A stretch of DNA of 64,000 nt from Streptococcus suis (GCF_016775005.1 NZ_JAEUXI010000003.1:1-64000), one strand, 5' to 3'. Positions 48,800-56,943 are shown, counted from the stretch's first letter. The notes: generated from the letters alone by a model not told the origin. Program-made: numbers and translations.

Positions 48800-50155
48800 T
48801 TGGCAGAAATTGATGAATTACGGGTTCAGCCCCAGGATATTTTAGCGGAGCAGTCGGTCTTAGGTGCCATTTTCATTGACGAAGGCAAGTTGGTCTTCGT
48901 TCGAGAATACATTGAGGCTGAGGATTTCTTCAAACATGCCCATAAGCTGATTTTCAAGGCCATGATTGCCCTGTCTGACCGCAATGAGGCCATTGATGCG
49001 ACGACTATGCGCAACTATTTGGCCAATCATGGTGATTTGGAGAGTATTGGTGGCTTGGCTTATTTGGCAGAAGTCATCAACTCTGTACCGACATCCGCCA
49101 ATGCGGAATATTATGCCAAGATTGTCGCGGAGAAATCAAACCTCCGGAAACTGATTGAGCGGTTGACAGATGCGGTCAATTCTGCTTATGAAGGTGCGGA
49201 TGAGTCAGATGAGATTATCGCCCAGGCAGAGAAGGCCTTAATCGATGTTAGTGAGGGGGCTAGTCGAAGCGGCTTTAAGCGGATTGATGATGTCCTCAAT
49301 ACCAACTTTGAAAATCTAGAAATCCGGTCGCGGCAGACATCGGATATCACAGGGATTGCGACGGGGTATCCTGCTCTTGATGCCATGACAACGGGTCTGC
49401 ATGAAGAAGAATTGATCATCTTGGCGGCTCGCCCAGCCGTTGGTAAGACGGCCTTCGCCCTCAATATTGCTCAGAATATCGGGACCAAGCTGGGCTTGAC
49501 AGTTGCCATCTTCTCTCTGGAGATGGGTGCGGAGAGCTTAGTGGACCGTATGTTGGCGGCAGAAGGGGTTATCAATTCGCGTTCTATTCGTACTGGTCAG
49601 TTGTCGGATGAAGAATGGAAGAAGTTGACCATTGCCCAGGCCAATCTGGCGCGTGCGAGTATTTATATCGACGATACGCCTGGTATCAAGATTACAGAGA
49701 TTCGTTCGCGTTCACGCAAGTTGGCTCAGGAGACTGGAAACCTTGGTTTGATTTTGATTGACTATCTCCAGTTGATTACAGGTACTGGTCGGGAAAATCG
49801 TCAACAAGAGGTTTCGGAGATTTCCCGTCAGTTGAAGATTTTGGCTAAGGAATTGAAAGTGCCAGTTATCGCTCTTAGTCAGTTGTCGCGTGGTGTGGAA
49901 CAACGTCAGGACAAGCGTCCCGTCTTGTCCGATATTCGTGAGTCTGGGTCTATTGAGCAGGATGCGGATATCGTTGCCTTCTTGTATCGTGATGATTACT
50001 ATGAGCGTGGTGAGCAAGAAGATGGTGGCATTCCTAACAATACGGTTGAAGTGATCATCGAGAAAAACCGTTCCGGTGCGCGTGGTACCGTGGAACTCAT
50101 GTTCCAAAAAGAATACAATAAATTTGCAAGTATTTCCAAGAGAGAGGATGGATAG
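48800..50155 (+). CDS. dnaB: Replicative DNA helicase DnaB
   Basis: Hexameric 5'-3' helicase at the replication fork (DnaC in Bacillus naming). The 451-residue protein has the N-terminal primase-interacting domain (residues 1-120), a linker and the RecA-like core. Walker A is ARPAVGKTAFALN, Walker B LILIDYLQLI and the late motif LSDIRESGSIEQDAD. It starts with TTG at 48800 behind a strong GGAGGTGAG site; no ATG is better placed. It follows rplI by 39 bp. Confidence 0.97.
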   Translation: MAEIDELRVQPQDILAEQSVLGAIFIDEGKLVFVREYIEAEDFFKHAHKLIFKAMIALSDRNEAIDATTMRNYLANHGDLESIGGLAYLAEVINSVPTSANAEYYAKIVAEKSNLRKLIERLTDAVNSAYEGADESDEIIAQAEKALIDVSEGASRSGFKRIDDVLNTNFENLEIRSRQTSDITGIATGYPALDAMTTGLHEEELIILAARPAVGKTAFALNIAQNIGTKLGLTVAIFSLEMGAESLVDRMLAAEGVINSRSIRTGQLSDEEWKKLTIAQANLARASIYIDDTPGIKITEIRSRSRKLAQETGNLGLILIDYLQLITGTGRENRQQEVSEISRQLKILAKELKVPVIALSQLSRGVEQRQDKRPVLSDIRESGSIEQDADIVAFLYRDDYYERGEQEDGGIPNNTVEVIIEKNRSGARGTVELMFQKEYNKFASISKREDG

Positions 50156-50158
50156 AGA

Positions 50159-50410
50159 ATGAGTGATGCATTTACAGATGTTGCTAAAATGAAGCAAATC
50201 AAACAAGATATTAAAGACCATGAGGGACAAATTGTTGAGTTGACCCTTGAAAATGGTCGTAAGCGTGAGAAGAATAAGCAGGGGCGTATTGTGGAGGTAT
50301 ATCAATCCCTCTTTATCGTTGAGTTTGAAGATCCAAACAATACCTTTGTGGAATCTTATACTTACTCGGACATTTTGACAGAAAAGATTTTGATTCATTA
50401 TTTAGACTAA
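50159..50410 (+). CDS. veg: Veg family protein
   Basis: An 83-residue protein of the Veg family. The conserved Gly/Arg-rich core (IVELTLENGRKREKNKQGRIVEVYQSLFIVEF) forms a small beta-barrel-like fold, with a short helical N-terminus. In Bacillus subtilis Veg promotes biofilm matrix expression by opposing SinR; streptococci lack that circuit, so its role here is open. It begins 3 bp after the dnaB stop and is presumably co-transcribed. Confidence 0.9.
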   Translation: MSDAFTDVAKMKQIKQDIKDHEGQIVELTLENGRKREKNKQGRIVEVYQSLFIVEFEDPNNTFVESYTYSDILTEKILIHYLD

Positions 50411-50419
50411 TGTGATGAC

Positions 50420-50959
50420 ATGATGAAGTGTTTAAAACGGGTAGTTCTCCTACTGGTTAGCTGCATGTTCTTGGTAGGATGTGTAGTAAACAACAATTCG
50501 GTTGCTCCTTCAGGTCAGCAAAGAACTGATATTTATAGATTGGTATCAGATGAAGCAGATAATGCTTGGACTTATTTCAGTATGACTCATGAGCAGGATG
50601 CTCTTCATCGATTCAAGGTCTATTACGAGGTGGAACTAACTGATGCCTATCTCGGTGAAATAGGAGCATCGAGTCCAAAAGAAGCTGGAGATATGTTAGA
50701 GGAGTTATTTTATGAGTACTCCCTTCCTGAATTGGCAGAGCTGGAAACAGTTGATGGAGTTGAGGTGGCAAGCCATTTTCCTAGGGAAAGAGTGTGGCGT
50801 CTGGTCATTGACATCGACCCTGCGATTGCTGATTTTAACATGATTTCACAAATTGTTGGAGAAGGTGATTTGGAAATGTTAGCGGATATCGAAACGACTA
50901 CGGCTAGTGAGTTTGCTACGATATTTTACTTTCTCGGATTTGAAAAAATGAATGACTAA
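50420..50959 (+). CDS. Lipoprotein of unknown function
   Basis: A 179-residue secreted lipoprotein. The signal peptide MMKCLKRVVLLLVSCMFLVGC ends in lipobox LVGC, so residue 21 becomes the lipid-modified Cys. The mature part is acidic (many Glu and Asp) with alternating strand and helix stretches such as HRFKVYYEVELTDAYL and RVWRLVIDIDPAIADF. I do not recognise the family with confidence; it is loosely like small streptococcal DUF1307-type lipoproteins. It sits between veg and rpsD, with a terminator after it. Confidence 0.8.
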   Translation: MMKCLKRVVLLLVSCMFLVGCVVNNNSVAPSGQQRTDIYRLVSDEADNAWTYFSMTHEQDALHRFKVYYEVELTDAYLGEIGASSPKEAGDMLEELFYEYSLPELAELETVDGVEVASHFPRERVWRLVIDIDPAIADFNMISQIVGEGDLEMLADIETTTASEFATIFYFLGFEKMND

Positions 50960-50984
50960 AAGGCTTTACAGAGCCTTTTTTTTG
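50960..50984 (+). terminator. Terminator of the dnaB-veg-lipoprotein unit
   Basis: AAGGCT and AGCCTT pair around TTACAG, then T8. The loop doubles as part of the -35 element of the rpsD promoter (TTTACA at 50965-50970). Confidence 0.85.
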
Positions 50985-50993
50985 TGCTATACT
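50965..50993 (+). promoter_or_regulatory. Promoter of rpsD, nested in the upstream terminator
   Basis: TTTACA (50965-50970) and an extended -10 TGC-TATACT (50985-50993) are 17 bp apart. The -35 lies in the loop and arm of the preceding terminator. Confidence 0.8.
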
Positions 50994-50999
50994 AATCTT

Positions 51000-51150
51000 T
51001 GTGCGAAATAACAGCAGAGCAAAATGAAGCTCGTCAACAGAAGGTCAGCAAGAAGAGTAATCGTTGCTGTTTCGATGAAGGCCTCCTGCACGAATCAGGT
51101 TTGCTTAAAACGTTATTTCCTACAAATAATTTTTATATTTTATTTTAGGA
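51000..51150 (+). promoter_or_regulatory. Structured 5' leader of rpsD, probable S4 autoregulatory RNA
   Basis: A leader of about 160 nt with two mutually exclusive long-range pairings. GAAATAAC (51005-51012) can pair perfectly with GTTATTTC (51112-51119). The overlapping AACAGCA (51010-51016) can pair with TGCTGTT (51065-51071). rpsD is autoregulated by S4 binding to its own leader in Firmicutes; this leader is a candidate for that. The family match is inferred. Confidence 0.55.
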
Positions 51151-51160
51151 GGACATAACT

Positions 51161-51772
51161 ATGTCACGTTATACAGGACCATCTTGGAAACAAGCTCGTC
51201 GTCTTGGCTTGTCATTGACAGGTACAGGTAAAGAATTGGCACGTCGTAACTACGTACCAGGTCAACACGGACCAAACAACCGTTCTAAATTGTCAGAATA
51301 CGGTTTGCAATTGGCTGAGAAACAAAAATTGCGTTTCTCTTACGGTTTGGGTGAAAAACAATTCCGTAACTTGTTCGTACAAGCTACTAAAATCAAGCAA
51401 GGTACTCTTGGTTTCAACTTCATGCTTCTTTTGGAGCGTCGTTTGGATAACGTCGTTTACCGTCTTGGTTTGGCAACTACTCGTCGTCAAGCACGTCAAT
51501 TCGTAAACCACGGTCATATCCTTGTTGACGGCAAACGCGTTGATATCCCATCATTCCGCGTTGAAGTTGGTCAAGTGATCTCAGTTCGTGAGAAGTCAAT
51601 CAAAGTTCCAGCTATCCTTGAAGCTGTTGAAGCAACTCTTGGACGTCCAGCTTTCGTATCATTCGATGCTGAAAAATTAGAAGGTTCATTGACTCGCTTG
51701 CCAGAACGCGACGAAATCAACCCAGAAATCAACGAAGCTCTTGTCGTAGAATTCTACAACAAAATGCTCTAA
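51161..51772 (+). CDS. rpsD: 30S ribosomal protein S4
   Basis: Primary 16S rRNA-binding protein that nucleates 30S assembly, and a translational or transcriptional repressor of its own synthesis. The 203-residue protein has the N-terminal [16 protein letters not shown], a central helical domain and the S4 RNA-binding domain ([33 protein letters not shown] split across residues 93-127). It is monocistronic, with its own promoter, structured leader and terminator. Codon use is strongly biased. Confidence 0.98.
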   Translation: MSRYTGPSWKQARRLGLSLTGTGKELARRNYVPGQHGPNNRSKLSEYGLQLAEKQKLRFSYGLGEKQFRNLFVQATKIKQGTLGFNFMLLLERRLDNVVYRLGLATTRRQARQFVNHGHILVDGKRVDIPSFRVEVGQVISVREKSIKVPAILEAVEATLGRPAFVSFDAEKLEGSLTRLPERDEINPEINEALVVEFYNKML

Positions 51773-51795
51773 GATTTATATCTGTTTTTTCAAAC

Positions 51796-51823
51796 CAGTC
51801 TATCTCAGGCTGGTTTTTTTGTT
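51796..51823 (+). terminator. Terminator of rpsD
   Basis: AACCAG and CTGGTT pair around an 11-nt loop, followed by T7, about 20 bp after the stop. Confidence 0.78.
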
Positions 51824-51932
51824 GCTCCTACTATTTTGATTATTTTTGTGAAAAAGTAAACAAAACTGCTTGAAAATCGCCTCTAAATTCTGTACAATCA
51901 AGTTACATAATAATATAACAGGAGGTCTTTTT

Positions 51933-53453
51933 ATGAAAAAAAGATACTGGTTGGGCTTGCTTCTCAGCTTTATTGGAATTGTCTTTCTAGCTGCTTGTAG
52001 CCAGACTCAGTCCGATCAATCCAGTTCCCAGTCCTCAACTTCGACTTCTTCATCCAGTAAGGAAGAAACGGTTTCTGGTGCATCAGAAAAGGTTTATACA
52101 GATCCTTCGGAACTCAAGGATAGTTACGATGTCATTGTAGTGGGCTCTGGCGGTGCAGGTATGGCAGCGGCTATTTCGGCTAAGGATGCTGGTGCAGATG
52201 TTGTGATTTTGGAAAAAATGCCCGTTATCGGGGGCAATACAGCCAAATCCTCTGCAGGGATGAATGCTTCTCAGACCAAGTTCCAAGAAGCAGAAGGTAT
52301 TGCGGATAGCAACGACAAATTCTACGAAGAAACCCTCAAAGGTGGCGGTGGAACAAATGACCCAGAATTGCTTCGCTACCTAGTGGACAATTCTGCCGCT
52401 GCTATTGATTGGCTGGATGGGCTTGGGATTACTCTCAGTAATATTACGACAACTGGAGGTATGAGCGAAAAACGGACCCACCGACCAGCAGATGGCTCAG
52501 CAGTTGGAGGCTACTTGGTGAACGGCCTCTACTACAATCTTGTTGAGAGAGAAGTACCGATTTTCGTCAATGCTGAAGTAACAGATCTACAAGAAGAAGC
52601 AGGTAGCGTGACAGGTGTTGAAGTGGAGATTGCTGGTAAAAGCAAAACTATCACAGCTAAGTCAGTCGTTTTGGCAACAGGTGGCTTCGGGGCAGACCTA
52701 GACATGGTTGCCAAACTCAATCCAGCCTTGGAAGGTTACGTGACGACTAACCAGGAAGGGTCAACAGGTGATGGTATTGCTCTTGCGGAGGATAAAGGGG
52801 CAGCAACCGTTGATATGGAACAAATCCAGATTCACCCAACTGTTGAGCAAGAAACTTCCTACCTGATTACAGAAGCCGTACGTGGCGAAGGGGCCATATT
52901 GGTCAATGCCAAAGGTGAGCGCTTCGTGAATGAACTAGAAACGCGAGATAAGGTTTCCGCGGCCATTAACTCCCTAGACCCCAACTATGCCTATGTCATT
53001 TTTGACGATGCCCTCAAGGATCGTGTGAAAGCCATCGCACAGTATGAAAGCAAAGGGCTGGTAAAAACAGCTGCGACCGTAGAAGAATTAGCTAAAGAAA
53101 TCGATCTTCCAGCTGCTACGCTACAAGCTACCTTGGATAGCTGGAATCAAGCTGTGACAGACAAGAATGACCCAGCATTTGGCCGAAGTTCTGGTATGGA
53201 CCATGCCTTGAATACAGGAGCCTATCATGCTATCAAAGTCGCACCTGGTGTTCACCACACCATGGGAGGTGTGAAAATCAACACCAATACCCAAGTGTTG
53301 AAAGCAGACGGACAAGCGATTCCTGGTTTGTACGCTGCTGGTGAAGTCACAGGCGGTGTCCATGGTAAAAACCGAATTGGAGGCAATGCAGTTGCAGATA
53401 TTATCGTATTTGGACGTCAGGCTGGAGAACAAGCGGCTACATTTGCGAAATAA
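51933..53453 (+). CDS. Extracytoplasmic fumarate-reductase-like flavoprotein (lipoprotein)
   Basis: A 506-residue FAD enzyme anchored outside the cell. The signal peptide ends in lipobox FLAAC. A Ser/Thr/Gln-rich linker (about 25-55) follows, then a flavocytochrome c/fumarate reductase domain. That domain has the FAD motif VIVVGSGGAGMAAAISA, active-site stretches HPTVEQETSYLITEAVRGEG and FVNELETRDKVSA, and the C-terminal GLYAAGEVTGGVHGKNRIGGNA. No FMN-binding domain or heme motif is present, so it needs an unknown electron donor. Likely substrate is fumarate or a similar enoate (inferred). The start at 51933 has a strong GGAGG site and restores the lipoprotein signal. Confidence 0.87.
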   Translation: MKKRYWLGLLLSFIGIVFLAACSQTQSDQSSSQSSTSTSSSSKEETVSGASEKVYTDPSELKDSYDVIVVGSGGAGMAAAISAKDAGADVVILEKMPVIGGNTAKSSAGMNASQTKFQEAEGIADSNDKFYEETLKGGGGTNDPELLRYLVDNSAAAIDWLDGLGITLSNITTTGGMSEKRTHRPADGSAVGGYLVNGLYYNLVEREVPIFVNAEVTDLQEEAGSVTGVEVEIAGKSKTITAKSVVLATGGFGADLDMVAKLNPALEGYVTTNQEGSTGDGIALAEDKGAATVDMEQIQIHPTVEQETSYLITEAVRGEGAILVNAKGERFVNELETRDKVSAAINSLDPNYAYVIFDDALKDRVKAIAQYESKGLVKTAATVEELAKEIDLPAATLQATLDSWNQAVTDKNDPAFGRSSGMDHALNTGAYHAIKVAPGVHHTMGGVKINTNTQVLKADGQAIPGLYAAGEVTGGVHGKNRIGGNAVADIIVFGRQAGEQAATFAK

Positions 53454-53456
53454 GAG

Positions 53457-53482
53457 AAAAAGACCCAGACGGGTCTTTTTTC
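53457..53482 (+). terminator. Terminator of the flavoprotein gene
   Basis: AAAAGACCC and GGGTCTTTT pair around AGAC, followed by further T residues, 4 bp after the stop. Confidence 0.88.
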
Positions 53483-53501
53483 AAGACTTTTTTTGGAAAA
53501 C

Positions 53502-53637
53502 TGTGGAAAAGTTTCACTATTTTTCTGGGAATTACAGGCAAACATCTCTTAAATAAGCAGTAAAAAGGGAAGGAAAGGTTTGGATTGACGGGATTTATTC
53601 TGCTTGTTCACAGACTTATCCACAGGCTGTGCATAAG
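53502..53637. other. DnaA-box cluster far from the origin
   Basis: This gene-free gap holds four DnaA-type 9-mers. TGTGGAAAA lies at 53502-53510 (inverted), TTGTTCACA at 53604-53612, a perfect TTATCCACA at 53616-53624 and TGTGCATAA at 53629-53637 (inverted). The last three fall within 34 bp. It is about 37 kb from the dnaA start. Confidence 0.65.
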
Positions 53638-53718
53638 TAGTTTTCCTCAAAAGAAGCTGAGCCTTATTTTAAAAAATGTGATAAAATAGTAACAAATTGT
53701 GCCAAGACGGAGAGAAAG

Positions 53719-54732
53719 ATGACCCTACTAACCATTGTTATTCCCAGCTACAACGCCCAAGATTACCTGCACTACTGCGTTCACTCGCTGGTCATCGGCG
53801 GGGATGCGGTCGAGATTTTGGTTATCAATGACGGATCGAGCGATCAGACCCAGGCTATTGCCGAGGATTTGGCGGCCCGCTACCCAAATGTGCGTGCCAT
53901 TTATCAGGATAATAAGGGACATGGCGGAGCGGTCAACACAGGGATTCGTGAGGCCAAGGGACGTTATTTCAAGGTCGTGGATTCAGACGATTGGGTCGAT
54001 AGCAGAGCCTATCTGAAGATTTTGGAAAAACTACAGGCCTTGGAAGTAGAAAATACGCCTGTCGATGCCTTCATTTCCAACTTTGTCTATGAAAAAGAAG
54101 GTCAGTCGCGGAAAAAATCCATGTCCTATCAGGATGTCCTCCCTGAAAATCGTCTTTTTGGCTGGGAGGATGTGGGTGCCTTCTCTAAGGGCCAGTACAT
54201 GATGATGCATTCTCTTATTTACAGGACAGACTTACTACGAGAAGTGGGTCTGGTCCTGCCAGAGCATACCTTCTATGTGGATAACATTTTTGTCTTTACA
54301 CCTTTACAGGCAGTTCAGACCATGTACTATCTGCCGGTGGATTTTTACCGCTACTTTATCGGCCGAAATGACCAATCTGTCAACGAATCTGTCATGATCA
54401 AACGGATTGATCAGCAGATCAAAGTCAATAAAATCTTGGTGGACCAGTTGGAGCTGGACCAGTTGACCAATCCTGACTTGCGGAGCTATCTGCTCAATCA
54501 TGTGGAGATTACCACCATTATCTCCTGTGCCCTGCTCAACCGTGGTGGCACAGCTGAGCATATGATGAAGAAGCAGGAACTCTGGCATTACATTCGGGAC
54601 AATAATCCAGCCCTCTTCAAGATTGTTCGCAAAGGTTTACTCGGTCAGTTGACCAATCTCTATGGCTATCCAGGTCGTAAGATCTCCAACGCCGTTTATA
54701 AGATTGCCAAACGGATTTATGGATTTAATTAA
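53719..54732 (+). CDS. Family 2 glycosyltransferase
   Basis: A 337-residue cytoplasmic GT-A enzyme using a nucleotide sugar. The N-terminal catalytic half has LTIVIPSYNAQDYLHYCV, the DGSSDQT loop, NKGHGGAVNTGI and the metal-binding VDSDDW motif. The C-terminal half is helical, with no membrane segment. Acceptor and sugar cannot be told; wall polymer or capsule decoration are possible. It stands alone between the DnaA-box cluster and the BlaI-type locus. Its base composition looks somewhat more GC-rich than the neighbouring genes, which may hint at separate ancestry. Confidence 0.88.
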   Translation: MTLLTIVIPSYNAQDYLHYCVHSLVIGGDAVEILVINDGSSDQTQAIAEDLAARYPNVRAIYQDNKGHGGAVNTGIREAKGRYFKVVDSDDWVDSRAYLKILEKLQALEVENTPVDAFISNFVYEKEGQSRKKSMSYQDVLPENRLFGWEDVGAFSKGQYMMMHSLIYRTDLLREVGLVLPEHTFYVDNIFVFTPLQAVQTMYYLPVDFYRYFIGRNDQSVNESVMIKRIDQQIKVNKILVDQLELDQLTNPDLRSYLLNHVEITTIISCALLNRGGTAEHMMKKQELWHYIRDNNPALFKIVRKGLLGQLTNLYGYPGRKISNAVYKIAKRIYGFN

Positions 54733-54796
54733 GGAATGAAGGAAGCTGAACAACTGGGCTTTCTTCTTTTCTTTTTCTGGAAGCAGGTTATTTCTG

Positions 54797-54825
54797 TTGA
54801 CAAAGAAAAACGACAAGTGTAGAAT
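54797..54825 (+). promoter_or_regulatory. Promoter and operator O1 of the BlaI-type operon
   Basis: TTGACA (54797-54802) and TAGAAT (54820-54825) are 17 bp apart. The operator CGACAAGTGTAG (54811-54822) covers the spacer and the -10, so a bound repressor would block polymerase. The operator fits the TACA-N2-TGTA type used by BlaI, MecI and CopY. Confidence 0.82.
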
Positions 54826-54851
54826 AATAAAAAGAAAAGAGGATTTCACAA

Positions 54852-55220
54852 ATGAATGAATTGAAACGATTGCCAGATGCGGAATTTAATGTATTGCGCG
54901 TCATTTGGCATTTACCCAACCCAGTAACCTCAGCACAGATTATCGGTCATTTAGGAGAGGATAATCACTGGAAACCACAAACCCTACTGACGATTTTGGC
55001 TCGTCTGACAGAAAAGGGTTTTTTGAAGAGTGAGCGAAATGGGCGCGAGCGCCACTATACAGCGATTATTTCTGAGGAAGAATACATGGCTGTTGAAACA
55101 TCAAACTTTTTAGATCGTTACCAAGGTAACTCCTTAGGAGGATTGGTGAAGACTCTCTTCTCATCGAATGCCTTGTCAGAAGATGAGTTGGATGAGCTAA
55201 GGGGATTGTTGAACAAATAG
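54852..55220 (+). CDS. BlaI/MecI/CopY-family transcriptional repressor
   Basis: A 122-residue dimeric winged-helix repressor. The N-terminal DNA-binding domain (LPDAEFNVLRVIWHLPNPVTSAQIIGHLGEDNHWKPQTLLTILARLTEKG, split over residues 6-55) and the C-terminal dimerisation helix (NSLGGLVKTLFSSNALSEDELDELRGLLNK) both match BlaI. No copper-binding Cys motif of CopY is present, so it is the protease-responsive type. Its partner metalloprotease follows 25 bp later. Five matching operators in 2.5 kb, one over its own promoter, point to autorepression and control of the genes to 58.7 kb. Confidence 0.93.
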   Translation: MNELKRLPDAEFNVLRVIWHLPNPVTSAQIIGHLGEDNHWKPQTLLTILARLTEKGFLKSERNGRERHYTAIISEEEYMAVETSNFLDRYQGNSLGGLVKTLFSSNALSEDELDELRGLLNK

Positions 55221-55245
55221 GAAAAAGAATAATTGGGGGATTATT

Positions 55246-56724
55246 ATGGCGTCGGCACTACTATCTTTTTTGCTGATCAGTTTATATAAATCATTTTTGA
55301 TTTTATTGTTTAGTGGGCTTTTTATCGTACTGAAAAATCGTGTGTCAGCTCGGGTTCGTTACTTGACCTGGTTGGTTCTATTGGTTAGCTTGATTTTTCC
55401 TTTCCGTCCACGATTTGGACAAGGATTGGTCACGATTGAACATGGTCAGAATCTAGCGACAAGCGCAGCAAGAGGTGTTAGCCAAACAGGGACAGAAGTT
55501 GCTGCCAGTCAACCAAGCCTTTGGGAACTTTTCTTGGGGTTACCATGGGTAGAACTGTTTTTGCTTGTTTGGTTGGCGGGGTTCCTAGTGGTGATTGGTC
55601 GTGCAATCTTTGCCTATGTAAAATTTCGGAATTTGTTGAAACGATGGGGAAATCCAATTGCGGATGCTCGTATTTTAGCTAATTTCCAAGCTATTAAGGC
55701 AGAATTTGGAATTCAGAAGTCGATTCGACTTTTCCATTATCCGCAGGTCTCAAGTCCGATGCTCTTTGGATTGCGCAATCCAATCATTCTTCTTCCTGCA
55801 ATAGATTATACGGACGAAGAGCTTGATTTGATCTTTGAGCATGAACTAACTCATTACCGTCACCGGGATATCTATGTCAATCTCTTGGTGCTACTGGTAA
55901 AAGCTGCCCATTGGTTTAATCCGATTGTGGCCTTTGCCTGTAAGGAGGTTCAAGAGGCTGCAGAGAGCTACTGTGATCATAGTGTCCTACATGAAAGAGA
56001 CCAGGCTTATCGCTCCTTCTATGGGGAGACGATAATTACCATGATTCATAAGAGTCAGCAACCGATTTTGTTGTCTAGCTGTTTTTACTCAAATAAGTTC
56101 AATCTCAAGCGTCGGATTATCGGTATTATGGATAGCCGCTTACCAAAGCCTTCTCTTGCTATTCTTGTCACTTTTGTCACTAGCTGTGCCTTGATTTTCT
56201 CGGGTTCGATATTTGTAGTGGCCATGAGTGAAACACCATTACATAAAGCACAGGAAGCAACCTTTACACAAGAGGATGCCATTCAAATATCCCTAAGGGA
56301 CCAATCTCTCGAAGCGTCAGCTGTGACTGATGTCCAAGCTAGTGACCAAGGAGATTATTACCTAATTGAATTTTCCCATGAAGAGACTCTATACCGTGTT
56401 CAAGTGGATAAGGCTAGTAGGTCAATAACACAAATAGAAAAAGAGACACTAAAGATAGTAGCAGAGTCTTCATCTTCTTCCACCTCAACCTCAACCAGTA
56501 GTAGCCAAGCGAGTCAAACAGTTTCAGAAATGAGTAGTCAGCCGACAATTGCTTCTACTACTCAAACTGTAACAACAAGTAATCAATCCCAAACAACAGT
56601 ATCTACTCCTGCTTCAACAAGTAGTCAGTCCACCCCAACCCCAACCCCAACACCTATTCCCCCAGTTGAAGAACCTGATACGGATGATGTGGAAGATACT
56701 GAAACAGAGGATGTGGAGGACTAG
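55246..56724 (+). CDS. BlaR1/MecR1-like M56 membrane metalloprotease with PepSY domain
   Basis: A 492-residue sensor-protease. N-terminal membrane helices lie at about 3-25, 32-50 and 98-122. A cytoplasmic zinc protease domain contains HELTHYRHRD (HExxH near 205). Another membrane helix (LAILVTFVTSCALIFSGSIFVVAM) lies near 305-328. The extracellular part is not a penicillin-binding domain. It is one PepSY-like unit (about 340-403), then a long Ser/Thr/Gln-rich linker, a PTPTPTPTPIPP run and an acidic tail (EEPDTDDVEDTETEDVED). By analogy with BlaR1 it would cleave the repressor when triggered; the trigger is unlikely to be a covalent beta-lactam. Confidence 0.9.
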   Translation: MASALLSFLLISLYKSFLILLFSGLFIVLKNRVSARVRYLTWLVLLVSLIFPFRPRFGQGLVTIEHGQNLATSAARGVSQTGTEVAASQPSLWELFLGLPWVELFLLVWLAGFLVVIGRAIFAYVKFRNLLKRWGNPIADARILANFQAIKAEFGIQKSIRLFHYPQVSSPMLFGLRNPIILLPAIDYTDEELDLIFEHELTHYRHRDIYVNLLVLLVKAAHWFNPIVAFACKEVQEAAESYCDHSVLHERDQAYRSFYGETIITMIHKSQQPILLSSCFYSNKFNLKRRIIGIMDSRLPKPSLAILVTFVTSCALIFSGSIFVVAMSETPLHKAQEATFTQEDAIQISLRDQSLEASAVTDVQASDQGDYYLIEFSHEETLYRVQVDKASRSITQIEKETLKIVAESSSSSTSTSTSSSQASQTVSEMSSQPTIASTTQTVTTSNQSQTTVSTPASTSSQSTPTPTPTPIPPVEEPDTDDVEDTETEDVED

Positions 56725-56818
56725 TTTGGTTTGAGATGCTTTTTTGTAGAAGATTAGTAGGAAACTACTGATCTTTTTTATTGAAATTGAACAGACAAAA
56801 AAATTTGAAGCATAAGAC

Positions 56819-56868
56819 TTGACTTTATAAAACGACAAGTGTAGAATATAATTATACTACAGATGTAG
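56819..56868 (+). promoter_or_regulatory. Promoter with operators O2 and O3 before the PepSY gene
   Basis: TTGACT (56819-56824) and TAGAAT (56842-56847) are 17 bp apart, the same layout as the blaI-type promoter. Operator O2 CGACAAGTGTAG (56833-56844) overlaps the -10. The perfectly palindromic O3 CTACAGATGTAG (56857-56868) covers the expected start point. Confidence 0.82.
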
Positions 56869-56873
56869 AAAGT

Positions 56874-56891
56874 GGAGTGGGAAACCACTCT
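56874..56891 (+). repeat. Hairpin repeat copy 1 (GAAA tetraloop)
   Basis: GGAGTGGGAAACCACTCT folds into a 6-bp stem GAGTGG/CCACTC capped by a GAAA loop. An identical 18-bp copy lies at 57239-57256. No T run follows, so it is not a terminator. Confidence 0.75.
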
Positions 56892-56909
56892 ATTCTAAAA
56901 AAACACTTA

Positions 56910-56921
56910 CTACAAATGTAG
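56910..56921 (+). promoter_or_regulatory. Operator O4 before the PepSY gene
   Basis: CTACAAATGTAG, same type as the other four operators, 22 bp before the ATG at 56944 and 36 bp (start to start) after hairpin copy 1. Confidence 0.75.
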
Positions 56922-56943
56922 AAATAACATCTTGGAGTTCTAT

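Noticed and set aside
49712..50398. 228-codon open frame antisense to dnaB and veg
   Set aside because: It covers conserved coding sequence on the opposite strand and shows no recognisable domain or start signals.
54852..56724. Reading the BlaI/BlaR1-like pair as a beta-lactam resistance locus
   Set aside because: No beta-lactamase or PBP2a-type gene is adjacent, and the sensor lacks a penicillin-binding domain; the serine hydrolase at 4501-5781 is 50 kb away and constitutively linked to tilS.
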